Shown: positions 43,741 through 51,167 of the stretch, one piece after another
Layout of the letters: the number at the start of each line of letters is the position of its first letter
How positions within the stretch are numbered: the stretch's first letter is position 1
NCBI RefSeq assembly: GCF_030441895.1
Contig: NZ_JARJAS010000022.1
From: Enterococcus_D entomosocium
Lineage (GTDB): Bacteria; Bacillota; Bacilli; Lactobacillales; Enterococcaceae
Length of the DNA stretch: 64,000 nt
Strand: one strand, 5' to 3'
Notes under the pieces: generated by a model
What the model saw: the letters and a program-made list of their open reading frames with translations, nothing else
Database searches by the model: none
What the model was told of the DNA's origin: nothing
Position numbers and translations under genes: made by a program

Positions 43741-43791
43741 ACGCTAAAAACCTTGATAAATCTAGGTTTTTAGCGTGGATTATGGTATAAT
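43741..43791 (+). promoter_or_regulatory. Toxin 1 promoter and upstream inverted repeat
   Basis: An extended -10 (TGGTATAAT, -10 at 43786-43791) lies after a perfect 13-bp inverted repeat (43741-43753 and 43764-43776). On the minus strand that repeat ends in a T run and would be a terminator. The transcript would start near 43797, after the upstream in-frame ATG at 43792, so that ATG cannot be used. Confidence 0.6.
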
Positions 43792-43884
43792 ATGAGTACA
43801 GTAAAGTTTGTGACGGTGGCTATCTTTTGGAAGGTGGTGATGCTTATGAAAGTAAGTGTTCACTCTTTAGAAAGGAGAAGCCTT

Positions 43885-43989
43885 TTGTCTGTAGCTGAAG
43901 CATTAGGGCTAATGATTAGTTTCGGTTCTTTAATCGCAACGATCATCTTTGGCATCCTAACAGCAGTGAAAAATGACAAGAAAAAATAA
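43885..43989 (+). CDS. Holin-like type I toxin, module 1
   Basis: The best start is a TTG at 43885 with AAAGGAG seven bases upstream. The same AAAGGAGnAGCCTTTTG arrangement occurs in module 2. The 34-residue product (SVAEALGLMISFGSLIATII, then a KNDKKK tail) has one membrane helix and a lysine-rich end, the layout of the TxpA/holin-like toxin family. A longer form from the ATG at 43846 is possible. It is paired with a convergent RNA, so a membrane-damaging type I toxin is likely. Confidence 0.75.
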   Translation: MSVAEALGLMISFGSLIATIIFGILTAVKNDKKK

Positions 43990-44090
43990 CCGTCTACTTT
44001 AGCAGGTCACGGTTATTTTCGTTTAAATAATAGTACTGCCACCGTCTTAAACGGTGCTGTAGGGGAGTTGTTAGCGCAACTCCTCTTTAC
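43985..44090 (-). ncRNA. Antitoxin RNA of module 1
   Basis: A minus-strand promoter, TTGATA (44120-44125), 17 bases, TATACT (44097-44102), points toward the toxin gene. The RNA (about 105 nt) carries a GAGTTG/CAACTC hairpin and a CACCGT/ACGGTG hairpin. Its CACCGT can pair with GACGGTGG in the toxin leader (43811-43820). Both RNAs end at a shared bidirectional hairpin (AATAACCGT/ACGGTTATT, about 43987-44015). Convergent RNAs with short shared repeats resemble the Fst/par design. Confidence 0.7.
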
Positions 44091-44194
44091 ATAGTAAGTA
44101 TAGCAAGATTTCAGTGAAATATCAACCTTTTGCTCTACCGATGTTGTTAACATGTTTATTTGATTTTCTTCTAATAATTGAGGAGATAGGATTG

Positions 44195-46660
44195 TTAAAT
44201 ACGTCTATCAGGATTGAATTTCAAGACTCGGTTAATACAATGTCTACTTTGTATTATTTTATATTCTACGTTGGAATTCCTACTCTCTAAGTTTAATATA
44301 TGTCTTTGTAAATTAGACTCAAATTTTTTCGTCTTATTATTGAAATCAATCTTTTGTTCGGAGGTGATCAATTTGTAGTATTTATTATAAAACATCTCGT
44401 ACAAACGTCCTTGACTCAATTGGTAACCTTGATTATTAGATGATTTCTCGAAATCGGATATTAACAAAGAATGAGCCTTCTCAAAGATTGAGTAAGCTTG
44501 TTCAACATCAGTTTCACTTTCTGTTAATCTCTCGATTAATCCACGTGCTTTTTGAGCATTAATTTGATAAAAATCTGAAAGACCTCTTTTGTCAGCAAAA
44601 CTAAGTGCATTGTCAAAAAAACTATCTGCCAGATCATAGTCTTTTGCATTTAATCTCTGAATTCCATATTGTAACCAAAAGAAAGGGTTTTCTTTACAAA
44701 AGTTACTATTTCTAATATTTTCAAAATATCTAACAGCTAATTCATTCATTTGATCGTTCCCAACATCACCAACAATTAATCGAAAGTTTGAAAAAGAAAC
44801 AAGTTGCTTTTTCAAATATTCATAGGTTTTATTGGTGTCAATTTTATCTGCAATTTTAAGCATAGTTTCCATAATGTTCAAAACTTTATTTTTATTTTTT
44901 TCCTCTTTTAAAATTTCTCTTGCAGCTACGGAGGATTGAATTATGATAGTGTTATCGTCTATGTCTACGAATTCCTTAAAGTTAGCATCATCAACCTCAC
45001 TCTTACTAAACATAGTACTTCTTGTGAGGGTTGATATCTGGCTAATCCGTAGATGCGTTTGTAATAAATTGTTTATTAATATAGCTATGATAAAATTTTG
45101 TTGTGAAGCATTTAAAGCGGAATATATGTCTGATATCCTTTTAACTATATTATTTGATTTAACAATTTCCAGTGCTACATTTTGGTATCCATTTTTTCCT
45201 ATCCTATACAAAGCATTATGCTTCTTTTTTGGACTGAATGAAGATTTTTTTCCCCATAAATTATGATTCTCAATTAAATTATAAGTATCTTCCATCTCAC
45301 TTCTGTCAATTTCATCAACATTTAATGTGATTATTTCACTACTGTTTATTTGAGTTTTGTTTAGAAAATCATCAAATGTATTCTCATTGACGTATGTTCT
45401 TCCGGCTAGAATCAATTTGATATTATGATTATTTTTCAATCTAAAAAAATATGGAAATTGACTTTTGATAGCGTAATAATCATCAATTATAATTATTGTT
45501 AATTCATTTACTGATTTTATCTTCTCTATGTCATCTAATAAATCATTAGGATTCCCATTATATACATATACATTGTAACCTTTCTTTACTAATTCACATT
45601 CCATATTTTTTAAAAAAATAGACTTTCCATTTCCTAATTTTCCTTGAACCAAAATTCCTTTAAAGTTTGAAAGATAATCTTCGACATTGTCTTCTTTTGT
45701 ACGTTCAATAGTGTATTCTGATTTACTCGTAAAGGAATAGATTTTATCTTTATTGACTTTTCCATAAAAAAAGAGATCCGAGATATCACTATCACTCACC
45801 GGGGTTTTATCTTCTGATATTCTACTCTTTTCAAAAGATAATGTGACTATTTCTTTTCGGTTTATTGGTATAAATGTTTTTTCGCTCTCATGAATTTTTT
45901 GGGCAAATTCATCTGCATTCATATCTAAAACTTTACCAAACTTTGATAATGAAGATTTTTGTATTTTATTGAGTTTGGAACCGTTAATAAAAAAAATTTT
46001 TTCTCTATTTTTTTTATTAGCATATATAATTCTTTTTAAATCTAAGTCATAGTCTAGAGAGAAACCTACAAAAAATATTGCTTGTGAATGTTCTAAATCG
46101 ATTTCGAATTCGTTTCTCCAAGGACCTTCAATAAAATAAGTATCAGTGTAGCTCTCGCTTGTTAATTTTGTAGAGTTCGCTAAATTGCCTTCAGTTATAT
46201 CATCTACATACCCATTAAGATGGACGATATCAGTTGTGTTATCTTTATTATTTGAAATCCTGTCATTAATGTTTATTGGTACTCTGTGTTTCTTAACTTC
46301 GTTAGAAGCGGTTTCAAATACATTATCGTAGTTTGTTGTGTATACCCTCTTCCAATTTTGTCTTGCTATGATTTTTTGCCATTCAGTAGAATCTGAAACG
46401 GTGAATTTTTGTTTTAATAATTCAACTAATTTACTTTCTCCATTTACTTCGATAAAGTATTCTGAAGTGTTCTGAATAGATACATTCATATCAATTTCAG
46501 AATCATCTATTCCACTCAGTTTTTGTAGATCATAACTTAATTTATTCGTTAAAGGTACGTTCTCATTTAGAATATTCTTATTGTCTATAGAAAAACCTGC
46601 GCCATAAAAAATTATCGCATTGCCTCTTAGAATTGCACTAATACCATCTGAAAAATCCAT
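44195..46660 (-). CDS. SIR2-STAND protein, Avs5-like candidate antiphage defence
   Basis: An 821-residue protein. Residues 1 to about 240 form a SIR2-like NADase domain: GAGFS (20-24), TTNYD (about 107-111), HLNG (about 145) and FFVGFSLDYDLD. A STAND-like NTPase follows (P-loop GKLGNGKS near 340, Walker B IIIIDDYY near 388), then a winged-helix and helical-repeat C-terminus. This is the architecture of Avs5-type defence, in which phage sensing triggers NAD loss and abortive death. AAAAGGAGAT precedes the ATG. The gene is AT-rich, opposite to its neighbours and framed by toxin modules, suggesting it arrived as a cassette. Confidence 0.8.
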   Translation of the reverse strand: MDFSDGISAILRGNAIIFYGAGFSIDNKNILNENVPLTNKLSYDLQKLSGIDDSEIDMNVSIQNTSEYFIEVNGESKLVELLKQKFTVSDSTEWQKIIARQNWKRVYTTNYDNVFETASNEVKKHRVPININDRISNNKDNTTDIVHLNGYVDDITEGNLANSTKLTSESYTDTYFIEGPWRNEFEIDLEHSQAIFFVGFSLDYDLDLKRIIYANKKNREKIFFINGSKLNKIQKSSLSKFGKVLDMNADEFAQKIHESEKTFIPINRKEIVTLSFEKSRISEDKTPVSDSDISDLFFYGKVNKDKIYSFTSKSEYTIERTKEDNVEDYLSNFKGILVQGKLGNGKSIFLKNMECELVKKGYNVYVYNGNPNDLLDDIEKIKSVNELTIIIIDDYYAIKSQFPYFFRLKNNHNIKLILAGRTYVNENTFDDFLNKTQINSSEIITLNVDEIDRSEMEDTYNLIENHNLWGKKSSFSPKKKHNALYRIGKNGYQNVALEIVKSNNIVKRISDIYSALNASQQNFIIAILINNLLQTHLRISQISTLTRSTMFSKSEVDDANFKEFVDIDDNTIIIQSSVAAREILKEEKNKNKVLNIMETMLKIADKIDTNKTYEYLKKQLVSFSNFRLIVGDVGNDQMNELAVRYFENIRNSNFCKENPFFWLQYGIQRLNAKDYDLADSFFDNALSFADKRGLSDFYQINAQKARGLIERLTESETDVEQAYSIFEKAHSLLISDFEKSSNNQGYQLSQGRLYEMFYNKYYKLITSEQKIDFNNKTKKFESNLQRHILNLESRNSNVEYKIIQSRHCINRVLKFNPDRRI

Positions 46661-46680
46661 ATTTTAATATCTCCTTTTTA

Positions 46681-46709
46681 TAATAAGTTACCACTTATTT
46701 TTTTATCAA
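46681..46709 (-). promoter_or_regulatory. SIR2-STAND gene promoter with operator-like repeat
   Basis: On the minus strand, TTGATA (46704-46709) and TTATTA (46681-46686) are 17 bases apart. AATAAGT (46682-46688) and ACTTATT (46693-46699) form an inverted repeat across the -10 side. Confidence 0.45.
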
Positions 46710-46827
46710 TCAATTGTTAATTACCTATCTATAGTTTGTCTATATATATAGATTTTGAAAATATAATTAAATCATTAATAAATTGATGCTTCTTTACTTT
46801 ATATAAAAATACTAAGATGTTTTTGAT

Positions 46828-46908
46828 TGTGTTAAGAAAACGGTTTCTTAAGGAATAGTGGTGGTGGCTGGAGCGACTGAAGGGACAAGTATTTCGATTG
46901 AATTTTGA
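46828..46908 (+). pseudogene. Remnant of the tiny lipoprotein gene
   Basis: In the matching frame it reads DCVKKTVS, a stop, then GIVVVAGATEGTSISIE. This parallels GCVNNTVSEGAVVVAGATEG in the ORF at 43617. The start and lipobox are lost and a stop is inside, so it is a decayed duplicate. Confidence 0.65.
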
Positions 46909-47065
46909 CATGAAAACAACGCTAAGAACCTTGATAAATATCGGTTTTTAACGTGAGTTATGGTATAATATGAGTACAGTAAAGTTTGTGACGGTGGCGC
47001 TTTTTTTGAAAGTGAGGTGGTGCATTATGAATGTACTATCGAAATCTAAAGAAAGGAGTAGCCTT

Positions 47066-47230
47066 TTGCAAGATGTGGATATAATCGGCATTTTGTTAGC
47101 AATAGCGCCTGTTTTATTAGCCTTCATTGGTTTAATCGAAGCATGTGTGAAACTAGCAGATACGATTATAAACACTCGTTCTTCTAAGCGTAAAAGCAAG
47201 AAGAAACGAAAAAAGAGTGCAAAAAAATAA
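47066..47230 (+). CDS. Holin-like type I toxin, module 2
   Basis: The preferred start is a TTG at 47066 with AAAGGAG seven bases upstream, exactly as in module 1. The 54-residue product has one or two membrane helices (IIGILLAIAPVLLAFIGLIE) and a very basic tail (SKRKSKKKRKKSAKK), longer than in toxin 1. Promoter (TGGTATAAT near 46965) and leader are nearly identical to module 1. A longer form from the ATG at 47027 is possible. Divergence of the coding part may prevent cross-neutralisation. Confidence 0.65.
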   Translation: MQDVDIIGILLAIAPVLLAFIGLIEACVKLADTIINTRSSKRKSKKKRKKSAKK

Positions 47231-47335
47231 CCGTCAACTTTAGCCGGAGGACGATTATTTTTAAAAAAATAATTTAAACTGGCCACCGTCTTAAACGGTG
47301 CTGTAGGGGAGTTGTTAGCGCAACTCCTTTTTACA
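47225..47335 (-). ncRNA. Antitoxin RNA of module 2
   Basis: The minus-strand promoter is TTGATA (47364-47369), 17 bases, TATAAT (47341-47346). The RNA repeats the hairpins of antitoxin 1, and the shared hairpin at the toxin end is about 47229-47262. The -10 is closer to consensus than in module 1. Confidence 0.7.
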
Positions 47336-47382
47336 TAGTAATTATAGCAAGATTTCAGTGAAATATCAATCTTTTGCTCTAC

Positions 47383-47455
47383 AGACGTGCCTTGCACGTC
47401 TATTTTTTTTGCCCTCCTAAGTGGTGGAGGCGGCTGGAACGTGGAGGGCAAAAAA
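47383..47455. terminator. Terminator followed by a 13-bp inverted repeat
   Basis: AGACGTGC (47383-47390) pairs with GCACGTCT (47394-47401) before eight T residues. Next, TTTTTTGCCCTCC (47405-47417) and GGAGGGCAAAAAA (47443-47455) form a perfect inverted repeat with a 25-base loop. It marks the right edge of the toxin/defence region. The use of the second repeat is unknown. Confidence 0.6.
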
Positions 47456-47587
47456 GATCGCTTTTCTTTCTTAAAAAAGGTCTAAGTACCACCATTGTTC
47501 CGCAATTTAACCATCCTTTTTCTCGGTATTCTTAATTCATCAGGTACTTGAAATACCTTTCATGCGCATGAAGAAACTGAGTGAACA

Positions 47588-49045
47588 ATGGGAAATGGTA
47601 CAACAGAAGATAAAGGCACCTTTTTAGATCTTTTTTCAGGAATCGGAGGATTTCGTTTAGGGATGGAACAAGCTGGCTACCGATGGGTTGGGTATTGTGA
47701 GATCGACGGCCATGCCAGAAAAAGTTATCAATCAATTTTTGACACAAAACAGGAGGTAGAAATGCATGATATCACAAAACTTTCAGATGAATTTATTCGA
47801 GGAATCGGACGTGTGGACATTATCACGGGAGGATTTCCGTGCCAAGCTTTCAGCCTTGCAGGAAAAAGAAAAGGTTTTTCAGATACTAGAGGAACTCTCT
47901 TTTTTGAGATTGCACGCTTCGCATCTATCTTGCGACCTAAGCTTTTATACCTTGAAAACGTCAAAGGACTCCTCAACCATGAACGAGGGGCTACGTTTGA
48001 GACGATCCTCCGAACCCTGGATGAATTGGGGTATGACGTGGAATGGCAACTGTTTAACAGCAAAGAGTTTGTCGCCCAAAACAGAGAGCGTGTATTTATT
48101 ATCGGACATCTTAGAGGAGCAGGTACCAAAAAGATTTTTCCTCTCACAAGAGAAGAAGGATCAGCTGATCAAAAATCAGGAAGGATCCATTTAGCTGGAA
48201 CGACACATGCAGCGAATGATTTAAGTCGATTTACACGAGAAAGAACGTACTATACGGACGGTCTGATGGGGACTTTGACCGCAACGGACTACAAAACACC
48301 GAAACAAATCGTTGTTGGCAACGTCAATCCAAGCGGTGGCGGAATGAATGGCCAAGTGTATGACGCTTCAGGACTTAGTCCTACGATCACCACAAACAAA
48401 GGAGAAGGAAATAAAATTGCGATCCCGATCCTAACGCCAGATAAAGCTACTATTCGTCAAAACGGCCGTAGAATGAAGGAAAATGAAGCGCCGATGTTTA
48501 CCTTAACCACACAAGATCGTCACGGAATTATCGTGGCAGGGTCGATCGATGGTTCCTATCGATCAGCTGCAGCGATCCATTCCGTAGAAGGGCTATGCCC
48601 TACACTTACCACCATGAGTGGTGGCGGTCACGAACCCAAAATACTGGTGAAAGAAGCCACGAAAAAAGGCTATACTGCAGCCCTACCAGGCGATAGTATT
48701 AATTTCGCTTATCCTAAATCTACAAAACGTCGGGGACGTGTGGGAAATCAGCAAGCAAATACCGTCGTTACAGGTGATCAGCAAGCCGTAGTGACCGATG
48801 ATTTTCAGATCCGGAAACTAACACCACTTGAATGTTGGCGACTGCAGTCGTTTCCTGATTGGGTCTTTTTGGCAGCGAAATTCGGTAATAGGCAGATCGC
48901 TGAAGAAATAATCAGTAACGGTCTTGATCACTATAACTGCAGATACGATCAAAAAACTTCGGATAGTCAGCTGTACAAACAAGCTGGAAATTCGGTTACT
49001 GTATCAGTCATTTATTTCATAGCAAAACACTTTCAAATTGGCTAA
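47588..49045 (+). CDS. Orphan DNA (cytosine-5) methyltransferase with long variable region
   Basis: A 485-residue C5 methyltransferase. Motif I is FLDLFSGIGGFRLGMEQAGY, motif IV is GGFPCQAFS, motif VI is ENVKGLL, motif VIII is QNRERVFII, and motifs IX/X include TPLECWRLQSF and YKQAGNSVTV. The central region (about residues 200-400) is long, with repeated short blocks such as GLSPTITTNKGEG and GLCPTLTTMSGGG, as in phage and plasmid enzymes. The ribosome site is poor, so the true start is uncertain. No endonuclease is encoded nearby. Confidence 0.9.
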   Translation: MGNGTTEDKGTFLDLFSGIGGFRLGMEQAGYRWVGYCEIDGHARKSYQSIFDTKQEVEMHDITKLSDEFIRGIGRVDIITGGFPCQAFSLAGKRKGFSDTRGTLFFEIARFASILRPKLLYLENVKGLLNHERGATFETILRTLDELGYDVEWQLFNSKEFVAQNRERVFIIGHLRGAGTKKIFPLTREEGSADQKSGRIHLAGTTHAANDLSRFTRERTYYTDGLMGTLTATDYKTPKQIVVGNVNPSGGGMNGQVYDASGLSPTITTNKGEGNKIAIPILTPDKATIRQNGRRMKENEAPMFTLTTQDRHGIIVAGSIDGSYRSAAAIHSVEGLCPTLTTMSGGGHEPKILVKEATKKGYTAALPGDSINFAYPKSTKRRGRVGNQQANTVVTGDQQAVVTDDFQIRKLTPLECWRLQSFPDWVFLAAKFGNRQIAEEIISNGLDHYNCRYDQKTSDSQLYKQAGNSVTVSVIYFIAKHFQIG

Positions 49046-49148
49046 AATCAACTTTTTTGACAATAAAAACGGATATTGACCCAACAAATCAATCAGTAGA
49101 ATAAACGTATCAAGACTTGAATAAAAGATTTAGGCCTGAATCGTTAGG

Positions 49149-49910
49149 ATGAACCAAATGATTCAAAAAGATACGATTTATTTTGAAGATTGTTTAGAAG
49201 GAATGAATAGAATACCAGATGGTTCGATCGATGCGATCATCTGTGATTTACCGTATGGAACGACAGCTTGTGCATGGGATAGTATCTTGCCTTGGGATCG
49301 CTTATGGGCGCAGTATTTGCGAGTCATAAAACCTGAATGTGCGATCGTTTTATTTGGTGCAGAACCTTTTTCTACTCAACTGCGAATGAGTAACTTCAAG
49401 GATTACAAGTATGATTGGTATTGGATGAAAAATACGGCGACCGGCTTTGCATTTGCGAAAAAACAGCCGATGAGATCAGTGGAAACGATCTCTGTATTTT
49501 CCAAAGGATCTGCGATCTATTATCCTCAAGGATTGCAACGGATCCAACAACCTAAGATAAGAGTCAGAAACACCACGGAAGGGTCGATTTATCAGTCAGA
49601 ATCCTTAGCAGAAAAAGCGTATGTCCAGGAATATACAGGTTATCCGAACAATATTTTGCGTTTTGATAAAGAATCAATGCACACTTTCCATCCAACTCAA
49701 AAACCAGTGAGTCTATTGGAATACCTGGTTAAAACATACACTAAGAAAGGAGATCTCATATTAGACAACTGCATGGGAAGTGGCACGACGGCGGTTGCTT
49801 GTCTAAATACAGAACGTCACTTTATCGGTTTTGAAACAAATGCCGAGTACTACACGAAAGCAATCGATCGGATTCAAAACAATGTGACCCAGCTGGATCT
49901 TTTCGAATAA
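49149..49910 (+). CDS. Orphan N6-adenine/N4-cytosine DNA methyltransferase
   Basis: A 253-residue beta-class amino-methyltransferase. Motif IV is DLPYG (residues 34-38), a variant of DPPY, and motif I is DNCMGSGTTAVA near residue 204, with HPTQKPVSLLEYLV between. These enzymes methylate the exocyclic amino group of adenine or cytosine. Without a partner nuclease it probably protects the plasmid or affects expression. It follows the C5 methyltransferase in the same direction. Confidence 0.9.
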   Translation: MNQMIQKDTIYFEDCLEGMNRIPDGSIDAIICDLPYGTTACAWDSILPWDRLWAQYLRVIKPECAIVLFGAEPFSTQLRMSNFKDYKYDWYWMKNTATGFAFAKKQPMRSVETISVFSKGSAIYYPQGLQRIQQPKIRVRNTTEGSIYQSESLAEKAYVQEYTGYPNNILRFDKESMHTFHPTQKPVSLLEYLVKTYTKKGDLILDNCMGSGTTAVACLNTERHFIGFETNAEYYTKAIDRIQNNVTQLDLFE

Positions 49911-49932
49911 AATAAAAAAAGACGATAATAGA

Positions 49933-49979
49933 TTGTTATTATCGGTATACCGTGGTATAATAATTACAACGGTATACCG
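49933..49979 (+). promoter_or_regulatory. Promoter with two palindromic operators
   Basis: TTGTTA (49933-49938), 17 bases, TATAAT (49956-49961) with a TG before the -10. CGGTATACCG is present twice (49943-49952, in the spacer, and 49970-49979, after the start). A partial copy, CGGTATAC, lies at 50023-50030. The two full sites are centred 27 bases apart. A repressor bound at both would fully block the promoter; its gene is not obvious in the window. Confidence 0.75.
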
Positions 49980-50054
49980 ATATATTTGATTTTTAGAAAG
50001 GATCTATAACTATCTGAAGATCCGGTATACGAATAAAAAAGGGAGGGATCACTA

Positions 50055-50150
50055 CTGAAAAATCAAAAAAGCACTTATTCTGAGTGGGTCAGAACAAGTG
50101 CAAGTAACAAATCCTTTGACGGGAATGCTACTACTCAAAATATACCATAA
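50055..50150 (+). CDS. Possible 31-residue peptide with a CTG start
   Basis: GGGAGGG (50041-50047) lies seven bases before a CTG that opens a 31-codon frame. The antisense RNA overlaps it. It could be a leader peptide or small regulatory protein. The spacing matches the CTG-start gene at 7297, but without experimental evidence the call is weak. Confidence 0.25.
   Translation: MKNQKSTYSEWVRTSASNKSFDGNATTQNIP
50065..50132 (-). ncRNA. Short antisense RNA with intrinsic terminator
   Basis: Minus-strand promoter: TTGCCA (50161-50166), 16 bases, TATATT (50139-50144), with TGG before the -10. The RNA would be about 68 nt and end at a perfect terminator: stem GCACTT/AAGTGC with inner TTCTGA/TCAGAA (50071-50101) and six T residues. 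It is fully complementary to the leader driven by the CGGTATACCG promoter. This is the form of a regulatory antisense RNA. Confidence 0.6.
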
Positions 50151-50181
50151 TTGTGAGTAGTGGCAAGTTTTAATTGTCATA

Positions 50182-50195
50182 CTCCTTTCAGGAGG
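50182..50195 (+). promoter_or_regulatory. Hairpin hiding a ribosome binding site (50203 gene)
   Basis: CTCCT (50182-50186) pairs with AGGAG (50190-50194), which is the Shine-Dalgarno of the next gene. A like arrangement occurs before the following gene. Confidence 0.5.
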
Positions 50196-50202
50196 AAAAA
50201 AG

Positions 50203-50406
50203 ATGTACGCAGATAAAGATAAGATAGAATGGTTGCTTTTTGAAAGTGGAAAATCATTGTATGAAATTCAAAAAAAATCAAGAGTTGCCGCAACAACTGT
50301 TGCAGATCTTGCTCATAAAAGGTCTTCTATAGAAAGAATGCGATTTGATAATGCCGCCAAGCTTACAAAACTTGCGGATCAATTAAAAGAAGAAGCCACT
50401 GAATAA
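50203..50406 (+). CDS. Small HTH protein
   Basis: A 67-residue protein with AGGAGGAAAAAAG before the ATG. The segment SLYEIQKKSRVAATTVADLA is a helix-turn-helix of the type found in small plasmid regulators and antitoxins. It may bind CGGTATACCG, but this is not shown. Translation is probably restrained by the hairpin at 50182. Confidence 0.6.
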   Translation: MYADKDKIEWLLFESGKSLYEIQKKSRVAATTVADLAHKRSSIERMRFDNAAKLTKLADQLKEEATE

Positions 50407-50425
50407 TCAGAGCTTGATAATGCAA

Positions 50426-50443
50426 CTCCTTATCTCTAGGAGG
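50426..50443 (+). promoter_or_regulatory. Hairpin hiding a ribosome binding site (50451 gene)
   Basis: CTCCT (50426-50430) pairs with AGGAG (50438-50442), the Shine-Dalgarno of the next gene, around a 7-base loop. Confidence 0.45.
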
Positions 50444-50450
50444 AAAAATA

Positions 50451-50780
50451 ATGAATGCCGTTTTAAATAAGAAAAAATGTACTGTGATATTTGATCACTA
50501 TGAAGATAATAACAATGTAGCGATTCAACTGACTAAGAAAAGAAGAGGTCAGTCTGAAGAAGAGCTGGTTGCTACGGCTACGGTAAACACGAGTATCGGA
50601 ATCAGACAAGATTTCGTCGCAATCAAAGGGTGGTCTGAAAATACGGGCATTGAAGAGGTACTGATAGAAGCTGGTGTCATTTGTGAGGAATCTGTAGGGG
50701 CAATTCCTTGTGGCATGGCTGTTGCAAAAGTCTTTCCCCTTACAGAAGAAGCAAAGGAAGTCATGAAAAACAATCAGTAG
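50451..50780 (+). CDS. Conserved plasmid protein of unknown function
   Basis: A 109-residue soluble protein with AGGAGGAAAAATA before the ATG. It is beta-rich, with Cys residues at 10 and near 78 and 86. Similar-looking small proteins occur on conjugative plasmids, but I cannot name a family with confidence. The GC-rich hairpin between this gene and the next (about 50797-50837) lacks a T tract. Confidence 0.55.
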   Translation: MNAVLNKKKCTVIFDHYEDNNNVAIQLTKKRRGQSEEELVATATVNTSIGIRQDFVAIKGWSENTGIEEVLIEAGVICEESVGAIPCGMAVAKVFPLTEEAKEVMKNNQ

Positions 50781-50873
50781 AAAAGAGTCAGTTCAAAGAT
50801 ACGGCGAGTGTGGTTTCACGCTCGCTGCGTCTTTGATTAAATCTATGAACGTTTCAATGAAGGAGAGCGAGTT

Positions 50874-51053
50874 ATGACCATTGCAAAAGGAAATACACGT
50901 CTTCCTGTAACGCTTAATGAAAAGAGGAAGCAGGGACTGAAGCACTTGAACACCAAGTACAAGAAAAGTGAATCGAAATTAATGTGTATCGCTTTAGATA
51001 TGTTGCTTGAGCAAGAAAAAGCGGGATTTGAGATTCCTGCGCTCAGAAAGTGA
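50874..51053 (+). CDS. Small ribbon-helix-helix-like protein
   Basis: A 59-residue protein with AAGGAGAG before the ATG. The order strand (NTRLPVTLNEKR), helix (KQGLKHLNTKY), helix (SKLMCIALDMLLEQE) is typical of Arc/CopG-type repressors or antitoxins. No toxin gene is obvious next to it. Confidence 0.6.
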   Translation: MTIAKGNTRLPVTLNEKRKQGLKHLNTKYKKSESKLMCIALDMLLEQEKAGFEIPALRK

Positions 51054-51167
51054 CCGCACTTTATTTTCTATTTCATTGAAGTGCTATCACTTTTCACTCA
51101 TTACTTTTATCAGTGAAACCGTTATCCAATACGTGGTAAACTAAAATCAGACAAAAGGTGAGATCCA

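Larger units (their letters stand above)
43655..44135 (+). repeat. Diverged direct repeat, copy 1 (lipoprotein 3' part plus toxin module)
   Basis: The stretch from the 3' part of the tiny lipoprotein gene through the toxin gene and antitoxin promoter is repeated at 46835-47375. Near-identical blocks include GTGGTGGTGGCTGGAGCGAC, TATGGTATAATATGAGTACA and GGGGAGTTGTTAGCGCAACT. The toxin coding parts have diverged strongly, while the control regions are conserved. Confidence 0.8.
46835..47375 (+). repeat. Diverged direct repeat, copy 2
   Basis: Partner of the repeat at 43655-44135. It holds the lipoprotein remnant, promoter, toxin 2 and antitoxin RNA. The two copies bracket the SIR2-STAND gene in direct orientation, so recombination between them could delete it. 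Confidence 0.8.

Noticed and set aside
44943..45266. 107-residue plus-strand frame inside the SIR2-STAND gene
   Set aside because: It is antisense to a gene with clear domains and has no ribosome site of its own.
46948..47451. 167-residue minus-strand frame across the second toxin module
   Set aside because: It spans the shared terminator, toxin gene and promoters, which explain the sequence better.
47766..48194. 142-residue plus-strand frame in the C5 methyltransferase
   Set aside because: It lies fully inside a gene with conserved motifs in another frame.
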